A stretch of DNA of 64,000 nucleotides from the NCBI RefSeq assembly GCF_027579695.1, contig NC_083596.1, positions 16,819,755 through 16,883,754 of the forward strand, written 5' to 3'. A program made the translations under genes and the position numbers. Position 1 is the first letter of the stretch, and each line of letters begins with the position of its first letter. Of the stretch, positions 55,426 through 64,000 are shown piece after piece. The notes beneath the pieces are model-generated. The model searched no databases and was not told the origin of the DNA. It saw only the letters and a list, made by a program, of their open reading frames with translations. The stretch comes from Neoarius graeffei. Its lineage: Eukaryota > Chordata > Actinopteri > Siluriformes > Ariidae.

Positions 55426-56095
55426 TTTGAGGCTGAAAACAAGTGGTAATGTGAGATACAGGCATTAACCAACAAGTGCACTAAAAGGAAAAAAGATCGC
55501 TCCTGTACAAGATAGTGGAGTGGACTGCAGATATAGAGGAAAAAAATGTTTATTTTTGCTTTGTCTGCTTCTTGTCAGCGTCTGAAATAAAAAAAAAAAA
55601 ATTCAACAAGACACAATATATCCAGCTCCATCATTTTGTTTGCATTCTGTGATAAGGATTGATGATTGTACTGGTTCCTTGCCCAGTTGGGATTTTGATG
55701 GGGTGTGTAATCATTTCATGTGCACACCCTGATAATGAAAAAGTCTGTATTGAGGTTTGAAATGTTCTCTGTAGGATTATAAGTGTCATACACACAGGTT
55801 GAGACAAATCATTATAATATCAAGTCAAATGTACTAAGTTGTCATATGCTGCTAATTGATTATACACTGTTCCTAAATAACCTGAATTATCATGCATTGT
55901 GTGAAAAATAAAATACGATACGATGTGCAATATTAGGAAAATTATCAATGACAGGATGGTGTGATGTGATCTGATGGAAAGCAGAGTTTCAGTTACGTAC
56001 CACCCCATGTTGATTATTTTCTTATTATGTAATAATAAGCATCCCAAAGTGTTTTATTCCTCTTATTCCACGGCAGTTTGCCCATGATGACAATT
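55426..56095. other. rnf43 intron, AT-rich
   Basis: No gene or mobile element recognised. Confidence 0.45.
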
Positions 56096-56239
56096 GTTTG
56101 TTTGTTTGTTTGTTTGTTTACTATTTACTTTATAGTTACTTCGTGGAACATCCACGAAACAAGTTATGTCCTGTTAAAACTTACGTTATAGCGGATATAA
56201 ACAGTCATTCCCTCACCGGCCTTTCTTCTCTCTCTCTGG

Positions 56240-56280
<41 letters not shown>

Positions 56281-56440
56281 ATAGTGAAACAAAAAAAAGG
56301 CAGGAAAACTTATTGACAGTTAAAAAGTGCTGGTCCGGAGACTCCTCCCATCACTGTTAAATAAAAATCTCCTTCCAGAAAACATCACCAGATCTATGAT
56401 TATACCTTTTTATTTGTTAAATAACACAATTTAGCATTAA
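56096..56440 (+). repeat. Dispersed repeat with (TTTG)n and (TC)n
   Basis: (TTTG)n at 56096-56119 and (TC)n at 56225-56279. The remainder matches 42180-42450 in order. Confidence 0.6.
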
Positions 56441-56699
56441 TCTTAGATTATCTGGTGCATTCACCAAACAAATCCATGTAAATTAGCTGTACTACAGAAA
56501 CAATAACATATTCAAACAAGCATCGCATATGAATACCCAACCAATAGAGACACTGCATGTGGTGTGATAGTAGGAGTAAGCGGAAGTCACTGCGGTTACA
56601 CCAACTGGATAGCAGAAAGACAGACTTAGTGAAGGTCAGCATTAGCAAAAATAGGAAAAAGCTGTTGTGCAATTGACTATACAAAATATTCAACAAGAA

Positions 56700-57590
56700 A
56701 TCAGAGATCTCTTTTTTATTCTATCCACATTCACTGGATATGAGCAATCACGCACGCCAATTGGCGACTCTACTACTAGGATATCAGCTCATATACCGTG
56801 AGTAGAGAAAAACAAAATGGCAGAGCGCATCAAATCAGATAGATCACTTTGTTATCAAGAATTTAAAAGAAACAGAAACAGCTAAAAGAATATAGTTTTT
56901 TTTCCCCCTCAATATCTCCTGTTCCACACTCCAGCCCAGTCGGTGGCAGTAATGCACCTTTAAATTGGTTTGCCAACCACCAAAAAAAACCAAAAGAAGA
57001 AATACAAAATGGTGGAGCGTATTGCTGAACCAACCGAGGATGAAATAAAAACTCTACTCGAAAACAAAATATGAAATAAAAGTATTTGATGATAAGTAGA
57101 GTTGAGCCGGATACTCAGCTGAAATGAGTATCCGGTACGGATAAAGCACTTTTGCCGAGTACGAGTATTATACGAGTAATACAAGTCAATATCTGTGCTC
57201 GGACTGAATGAAAATCCTCACACAGCGTCACAGTGCCCCTCCCCTACACACACCGCTCTGCTCACTCACACAGAGAACAGCTCTCTGTCTCTCCGGTTCG
57301 CGGCTTTTTTCTGTTAACGTTTCGGGTTTCTTCAGCTTCAAGTTTGTTTTTATTTCAGTTTGTATTTACTTATAACCAGTAGAGCTCTGGTAAACGTGGG
57401 TTCGTTCAGACGTGGTGTTTGGTAGAAAGCGACTCGCGTTGCGTCTCTGCCTGTCGCAGATTTTTTTTTCTTTTTTTAACCGTCGGTTAAAAACATTTTT
57501 TTTTACTTCATGCATTGAGTGTCTGACACTTTCTTGCTGTAATTCATGTAAAAATAAAGGTAGTAGTGGTATAAGTATTACAAATTAAGC

Positions 57591-57634
<44 letters not shown>

Positions 57635-58540
57635 CTCTCTCTCTCTCTCTCTGCCAGTCGTCGGAGTTTTTTTTTTAAACCATCAGTTGGTTCTAACCAG
57701 TTTTATTTTACTTCATGCACTGAGTGTCTGACACTTTCTAGGTAGTAGTGGTATAAATAATATTACAAATTAAGCTACACACTCACACACACACACCTGG
57801 TGTGGAAATAAAAAAAAATAAAAAAGAACCAAAAAAAATCACACTCATCATAAAAAAATTTAAAGTTAAAAAAAGAAAGTTATGTTGAGTATGAAAACTC
57901 TTGTTCGTTACATTTCATTTCATAATTGCAACCGCATGTGTTGTATTCATTGTTGCAAAACTTGTTCTGTAAATCGTTCGTTTGCTATCGTGATCAAAAC
58001 CATTGATCTGAAGCTCAATGCTGATGCTGTCCTGTAAATAGTTTTCTAATCAGCAATAAATATAACAATTTCTGATCAACCCATATCAATTGCATGCTTA
58101 AAATAACATACTGGTTAAAGCCCCGCCCATTTCAAGACAACCAGACCCACTTCCGGGTTAGGCCCCGCCCACTCTGAGTACGGATACGGATACAGATAAT
58201 TCATATGGTTAACAGATACAGATACAGATAATGCTATACTCGCTCATCCCTAATGATAAGAACATATATTTTTTATTTTTCAAGAATTATTATGATCGCA
58301 TTTTCCCAAATTGCTCCTGTCATTTCACCAGTTTGTTTACATTCTAAATGGAAATAGTTTTGTCAGATGTTTTGTATAAAGCTTTTATTGATTGAATTTG
58401 CAAAAAATAAAAATAAAAATGCTCCGTTTGTCAAAATCCAATGAATGTGGAAAGAATAAAACAGTTATTCCACTCAATCTCGCCGTACATGGCTGATAGC
58501 TATCAAGCTCATGTATAAATCGATTTTCTGGAAAAACTGT
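56700..58540. mobile_element. Possible DNA transposon hosting a hAT
   Basis: TTTTATTCTATCCACATTCACTGGAT near the left is inverse to ATCCAATGAATGTGGAAAGAATAAAA at 58435-58463, with two mismatches. A small frame at 57009-57074 (MVERIAEPTEDEIKTLLENK) looks like the start of a domesticated-recombinase-type protein but is too short to classify. Exact ends are not seen. Confidence 0.45.
57097..58252. mobile_element. hAT-like element, nested
   Basis: Perfect 8-bp duplication ATGATAAG at 57089-57096 and 58253-58260. Ends TAGAGTTGAGC and GCTCATCCCTA are imperfect inverses. Subterminal GGTACGGATA/TACGGATACGG words are repeated. 1156 bp, with a (CA)n(CT)n microsatellite at 57595-57651; non-coding. Confidence 0.82.
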
Positions 58541-59265
58541 TAAATAGACCGCCGAAAGCTAAAGGAAAGGGAAGCAAATGGATCATTGCAATTCACAGAA
58601 ACAACTGGAATCCAGGCACTGAAATGTCGATTTGCGGTTGCCATTTTGTTTCAAAGTTGTTATAAAATAAATATTTGGACAAACCTGTCTGCATACGACC
58701 AGAATATCCATTGGTGTCTTCATCACCGACAAATCCCACCTTGAAGTATGTAGATGTTTGTATGCATTCAGGCTTTGCTTTATGTATTTAAACAGCGTCA
58801 AAATCAGGGACATACTGTATAAATGTCAGGAAACCTGACATCCTGGCCACATGTCAATGACCATGGTTCTTGGGTAAGTTGTAAGGATCACTGTCAAGTC
58901 CAACTGCCTTTAATTTAAGCAAATAATTGTTAACTCTGCCTTTAGTTTAAGCAGATAATCTGTCAACTCCCAGTTGTAACATATTTTGCCACTCGGTCGA
59001 ACCGTGAGGGGCGTATTCCAGTGGGGAAGTGACGTCAGTACATACGGTCTATCCAGGGCTCCATAGGATAGGTCAAATGTTTGCATGCTGAATGTGAATG
59101 CATGGCACATGGATTCACTCACTCACGTCTTCCAGCTTGTCCTATTGATCCACATGTCATATTAATTGGCCCATAGTTTTACGTAAGATGACCTTCCTGC
59201 CACAGCCCTCCCATTTACGCCAGATGACCTTCCTGCCACAACCCTCCCATTTCCGGGCTTGGGAA
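58541..59265. other. rnf43 intron
   Basis: No gene recognised. CCATTT/CCTGCCACA words are tandemly duplicated at about 59190-59255. Confidence 0.45.
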
Positions 59266-59502
59266 ACAACCATTCACACACACACACACACACACACACA
59301 TATGGACAATTTAGAGTAGCCTGTTAACCTAACTGCATGTCTTTGGACTGTGGGGGAAATGCGAGCGTCTGGAGGAAACCCAAACAGACACGGGGAGAAC
59401 ATGCAAACTCCACACAGAAAGGCCCTTGTTGGCTACTGGGCTCGAACCCAGAACCTTCTTGCTGTGAGGTGACAGTGCTAACCACGACACCACCGGACCC
59501 AC
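59266..59502 (-). mobile_element. V-SINE, partial and diverged
   Basis: Head and V core present, tail absent beyond the ACAACCATTCACAC block, where a CA run has expanded (59275-59300). More mutated than other copies. Confidence 0.8.
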
Positions 59503-60100
59503 CTGTCAGTTGAGCAGCAGCGCCTTTAAAAAAAAAAAAACTAGCCTGCATCATCGTGCCGCCCTGCATGGCACGTGTATATAAAATGATTTTTCTTATC
59601 CATTTTGTTCAAGGCAGTCTTTTACGATGTGTTTATTGCACATATTCATATTGCGATGACGATAAAAATATGATTTATCGGTCAGCACGAGCACTGCTGT
59701 ATAAAATGGTATGATTGACACTAGCAAAAACCATCACCATCCTTCCTTCTACTCAGATGGACACTGCATAGGGAAGCATAATCGTTTTTTGTTTTTTGTT
59801 GGTTTTTTTTGCTATTTTGAAAGCTACAGTGGTGCTTGAAAGTTTGTGAACCCTTTAGAATTTTCTATATTTCTGCATAAATATGACCTAAAACATCATC
59901 AGATTTTCACACAAGTCCTAAAAGTAGATAAAGAGAACCCAGTTAAACAAATGAGACAAAAATATTATACTTGGTCATTTATTTATTGAGGAAAATGATC
60001 CAATATTACATATCTGTGAGTGGCAAAAGTATGTGAACCTTTGCTTTCAGTATCTGGTGTGACCCCCTTGTGCAGCAATAACTGCAACTAAACGTTTCCG

Positions 60101-61368
60101 CTAACTGTTGATCAGTCCTGCACACCGGCTTGGAGGAATTTTAGCCCATTCCTCCGTACAGAACAGCTTCAACTCTGGGATGTTGGTGGGTTTCCTCACA
60201 TGAACTGCTCGCTTCAGGTCCTTCCACAATATTTCGATTGGATTAAGGTCAGGACTTTGACTTGGCCATTCCAAAACATTGGACAGATGTCCTGACATTT
60301 TCCTTTAGCATTTGTTGGTATAATTCAGAATTCATTGTTCCATCAATGATGGCAAGCCGTCCTGGCCCAGATGCAGCAAAACAGGCCCAAACCATGATAC
60401 TACCACCACCATGTTTCACAGATGGGATCAGGTTCTTGTGCTGGAATGCAGTGTTTTCCTTTCTCCAAATATAACGCTTCTCATTTAAACCAAAAAGTTC
60501 TATTTTGGGCTCATCCGTCCACAAAACATTTTTCCAATAGCCTTCTGGCTTGTCCACATGATCTTTAGCAAACTGCAGACGAGCAGCAATGTTCTTTTTG
60601 GAGAGCAGTGGCTTTCTCCTTGCAACCCTGCCATGTACACCATTGTTGTTCAGTGTTCTCCTGATGAACATTAACTCATCAACTCATGAACATTAGCCAA
60701 TGTGAGAGATGCCTTCAGTTGCTTAGAAGTTATGCTGGGGTCCTTCGTGATCTCGCCGACTATTACACGCCTTGCTCTTGGAATGATCTTTGTTGGTCAA
60801 CCACTCCTGGGGAGGGTAACATCTCACCTCATCTCATTATCTCTAGCTGCTTTATCCTGTTCTACAGGGTCGCAGGCAAGCTGGAGCCCATCCCAGCCGA
60901 CTACAGGCGAAAGGCGGGGTACACCCTGGACAAGTCACCAGGTCATCACAGGACTGACACATAGACACAGACAACCATTCACACTCACATTCACACCTAC
61001 GGTCAATTTAGAGTCACCAGTTCACCTAACCTGCATGTCTTTGGACTGTGGGGGAAACCGGAGCACCCAGAGGAAACCCACGCGGACACGGGGAGAACAT
61101 GCAAACTCCGCACAGAAAGGCCCTCGCCGGCCACGGGGCTCAAACCCAGACCTTCTTGCTGTGAGGCGACAGCGCTAACCACTACACCACCGTGTTGCCC
61201 AGCAAGGGTAACAATGGTCTTGAATTTCCTCCATTTGTATACAATCTGTCTGACTGTGGATTGGTGGAGTCCAAACTCTTTAGAGACAGTTTTGTAAACT
61301 TTTCCAGCCTGATGAGCATCAACAACGATTTTTTTGAGGTTCTCAGAAATCTCCTTTGTTCGTGCCAT
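60101..61368 (-). pseudogene. Tc1 transposase 3, interrupted and deleted
   Basis: It starts MARTKEISENLKKIVVDAHQ with a helix-turn-helix (LHQSTVRQIVYKWRKF) and is then cut by a SINE. It resumes after the SINE and runs through GVHGRVARRKPLLSKKN. The first catalytic Asp is present (VLWTDEPKIELFG). After KENVRTSVQ the sequence jumps to VLEWPSQSPDLNPIEILW, which has the catalytic Glu. The segment with the second Asp is deleted and the frame shifts there. Confidence 0.9.
60822..61204 (-). mobile_element. V-SINE inside Tc1 transposase
   Basis: Duplication AGGGTAACA at 60813-60821 and 61205-61213. Complete head, core and tail. Confidence 0.9.
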
Positions 61369-61657
61369 GATACACTTCCACACACATGTGTTGTGAAGAT
61401 CAGACTTTGATAAATCCCTGTTCTTTAAATAAAACAGGGTGCCCACTCACACCTGATTGTCATCCCATTGATTGAAAACACCTGACTCTAATTTCATATT
61501 CTAATTTTAACTGCTAATCCTAGAGGTTCACATACTTTTGCCACTCACAAATATGTAATATTGGATCATTTTCCTCAATAAATAAATGACCAAGTATAAT
61601 ATTTTTGTCTCATTTGTTTAACTGGGTTCTCTTTATCTACTTTTAGGACTTGTGTTA

Positions 61658-62022
61658 GGGGTGGCAAGGTGGTGTAGTGGTTAGCGCTGTTGCCTCACAG
61701 CAAGAAGGTCCGGGTTCGAGCCCCGTGGCCGGCGAGGGCCTTTCTGTGTGGAATTTGCATGTTCTCCCCATGTCCGTGTGGGTTTCCTCTGGGTGCTCCG
61801 GTTTTCCCCACAGTCCAAAGACATGCAGGTTAGGTTAACTGGCGACTCTAAATTGACCGTGAGTGTGAATGGTTGTCTGTGTCTATGTGTCAGCCCTGTG
61901 ATGACCTGGCGACTTGTCCAGGGTGTACCCCGCCTTTTGCCCGTAGTCAGCTGGGATAGGCTCCAGCTTGCCTGCGACCCTGTAGAACAGGATAAAGCGG
62001 CTAGAGATAATGAGATGAGATG
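61658..62022 (+). mobile_element. V-SINE inside Tc1 right TIR
   Basis: 13-bp duplication AGGACTTGTGTTA at 61645-61657 and 62023-62035. Complete; opposite orientation to the SINE at 60822. Confidence 0.95.
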
Positions 62023-62117
62023 AGGACTTGTGTTAAAATCTGATGATGTTTTAGGTCATATTTATGCAGAAATATAGAAAATTCTAAAGGGTTCACAAAC
62101 TTTCAAGCACCACTGTA

Positions 62118-62859
62118 TTTTCATTTGTGCATTTATTCATGATTTGAAAATCTAATATTCTATTATTGAGGTTATACGTTTCTGTTTTTAATTTGTGCTA
62201 GCAGCACTGGCGCAAAGTGTTACTCTCACTTAGGATCTTTCTACTTTCTTCTTCTCCTAACATTTTTAGGACACTATTTCTCCCTCAGTTTTCAACCAAT
62301 CATCACCAAATTTCACATGAAGAATACCTCTTGGCTGAATTAAGTTGCTATGACTTTTGGTGCTGATCTGGATCACCGAACCGGAATGATCCATGAAAAA
62401 CAGGCTTTTTTCCTCACTAAGTGTCATTCTCTATCTCTTACCACTCCAGATCTATAGGGTATGGTGACCAGACGTCCCAGTTTGTAAGAGCTAGCGCAAA
62501 TCACTGTGATTTTAGCTGCAGTATTTATCTAGTTATTATTCTCGTAACATTTTTAGGATGTTATTTCTCCTTCAGTTTTCAACCAATCATCACCACATTT
62601 CACATGAAGAATACCTCTGGGCTGACTTAAGTTGCTATGACTTTTGGTGGTGATCCGGATCACCGAACCGGAATGATCCATGAAAAACGGGCTGTTTTTC
62701 AAGCACTTATAACTCTGTCAACTTTCATGATTTTTTAATCAGTTTTTTTTTAATTTTGTTCAGCAAAGTGACCTTCACCTGGACCTTCAATTGTCAAAAG
62801 TCAGCTAGCGCAAATTACTATGACTTTAGTCACAGACTCTAGTGTTGCTTTTACAGACT
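62118..62859. other. rnf43 intron with an internal direct repeat
   Basis: 62257-62407 and 62545-62702 are similar copies (shared TTCAACCAATCATCACCA and CACCGAACCGGAATGATCC). No gene recognised. Confidence 0.6.
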
Positions 62860-62872
62860 ATATACAGTATGC

Positions 62873-63002
62873 GCCCTGTGATGACCTGGCGACTTGTCCA
62901 GGGTGTACCCCGCCTTTCGCCCGTAGTCAGCTGGGATAGGCTCCAGCTTGCCTGCGAACCTATAGAAGGATAAAGCGGCTAGAGATAATGAGATGAGATG
63001 AG
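62873..63002 (+). mobile_element. V-SINE, strongly 5'-truncated
   Basis: 13-bp duplication ATATACAGTATGC at 62860-62872 and 63003-63015. Only the last ~130 bp of the SINE. Confidence 0.95.
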
Positions 63003-63015
63003 ATATACAGTATGC

Positions 63016-63560
63016 AGTATAACAAGTGGAGAGGGAAGGAAACGTTCAAAGTTAATAGTCTTACTCTTGAAAAATCTTACTTGTGTCAAATTGAAGACCT
63101 TCACTCAGTCTTTGTGAGTCTTTTATTCACTCAAATACAGACAGAGAGAGAGAGAGAGCGAGAGAGCTGAGCAACTGCTGCATTAACTCGCCAACCTTTT
63201 CATTCAGCCTTGAGCAGAGGACAGATATCTCTCTTCCTCATACACACACACACACACACACACACATACACACACAAACAACCCAAAGTGTTTTTATTGG
63301 GCAGCTTTAGGGGTGGGTTTGTAATGGCTGCGTGTTCCCAAACAGTGTCAGTGAAGTTAGTGTAAACTTATTACTGCAGCGAGTAGTGTGTTTGAAAGAA
63401 TCTCATGCGACAGAGACAAAAAAAAACAAAAAAAAAAAACAAAAAACGTCTCTTTTGCTGAGTAATATGTTGCATGAAATTAAATCATTTCCATGGTGCA
63501 TTATTAAAAGAATACCACAGTTCGGTATTTTTAACCTAATTATAATTCATATATCTATAA
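63016..63560. other. rnf43 intron with microsatellites
   Basis: (AG)n at about 63138-63167 and (AC)n at about 63242-63275. Nothing else recognised. Confidence 0.5.
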
Positions 63561-63896
63561 TGGGTGGCACGGTGGTGTAGTGGTTAGCGCTGTCGCCTCA
63601 CAGCAAGAAAGTCCGGGTTCGAGCCCCGTGGCCGGCAAGGGCCTTTCTGTGCGGAGTTTGCATGTTCTCCCCGTGTCCGCATGGGTTTCCTCCGGGTGCT
63701 CCATTTTCCCCCACAGTCCAAAGACATGCAGGTTAGGTTAACTGGTGACTCTAAATTGACTGTAGGTGTGAATGGTTGTCTGTGTGTTAGCCCTGTGATG
63801 ACCTGGCGACTTGTCCAGGGTGTACCCCGCCTTTCGCCCGTAGTCAGCTGGAATGGGCTCCGGCTAGCCTGCGACCCTGTAGAACAGGATAAAGCG
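63561..63896 (+). mobile_element. V-SINE, tail replaced by another SINE
   Basis: Head, core and most of the tail up to GGATAAAGCG. The usual final GATAATGAGATGAG does not follow; a different SINE begins. Confidence 0.87.
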
Positions 63897-64000
63897 TGGG
63901 GGCGTCGTGGCTCAGGTGGTTAAGGCGCCATACCATGAATGCGGGCGACCCGGGTTCGATTCCGGCCCGAGGTCATTTCCCGATCCCTTCCCGTCTCTCT
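63897..64000 (+). mobile_element. tRNA-derived SINE (third family), cut by window end
   Basis: A box TGGCTCAGGTGGTTAAG and B box GGGTTCGATTCC with Leu-tRNA-like spacing, followed by a CCCGAGGTCATTTCCC body. Not a tRNA gene: the 3' side does not close the acceptor stem. Confidence 0.75.

Larger units (their letters stand above)
59827..62115 (-). mobile_element. Tc1-like transposon 3 with two SINE insertions
   Basis: TA at both ends (59825-59826, 62116-62117). Termini CAGTGGTGCTTGAAAGTTTG and its inverse, with TIRs matching over roughly 200 bp. SINEs sit in the transposase gene (60822-61204) and in the right TIR (61658-62022). A different family from the elements at 17591 and 46413. Confidence 0.94.

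Overview
This is a vertebrate, almost certainly teleost, chromosomal window. Two single-copy genes are recognisable, both on the + strand. One is a heat-shock-factor-5-like gene (hsf5) on the left. The other is the first coding exon of the E3 ubiquitin ligase gene rnf43, at 28.1 kb, whose intron runs off the right edge. From memory, HSF5 and RNF43 are also neighbours in the same relative orientation on human 17q22, which supports both calls. Nearly everything else is transposable-element sequence. Its families (V-SINEs, Tc1 elements, hAT elements, Penelope-like elements, chromodomain Gypsy) are typical of ray-finned fish. The dominant SINE resembles the Mermaid/DANA group known from catfish and zebrafish, but I cannot fix the order or species.

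Layout. 1-1.4 kb: MITE debris upstream of hsf5. 1.45-4.0 kb: four hsf5 exons. 4.0-5.1 kb: a Tc1-type MITE carrying a LINE-like tail. 5.3-16.4 kb: two damaged, minus-strand Gypsy copies that share one LTR, the left one broken by two hAT insertions. 16.6-16.9 kb: a probable tiny last hsf5 exon and 3' UTR. 17.4-23.5 kb: a truncated Tc1 element and a Penelope-like element split by an unclassified 1.6-kb transposon. 23.9-26.9 kb: V-SINEs ending in a head-to-tail array. 27.0-28.3 kb: GC-richer rnf43 promoter/5' UTR and first coding exon. 28.3-64 kb: rnf43 intron packed with insertions, several nested two or three deep.

Many insertion boundaries can be read directly because target-site duplications survive: 8 bp for seven hAT-like elements (two more are near-matches), TA for Tc1-type elements, 9-14 bp for SINEs and 3 bp for two others. 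This allows a relative chronology. All three Tc1 transposases are defective, each differently: a premature stop, a full-length frame with the first catalytic Asp changed to Ala, and a deletion of the second-Asp region plus SINE insertions. Both Gypsy copies have lost the reverse-transcriptase catalytic box through different deletions.

I see no operon, CRISPR array, rRNA gene or functional tRNA gene. The most unusual structures are the 1618-bp element with a 3-bp ACT duplication inside the Penelope gene, the pair of inverted hAT copies forming a 1.7-kb palindrome, the loop-less 90-bp palindrome at 33.7 kb, and the SINE array abutting the rnf43 promoter.
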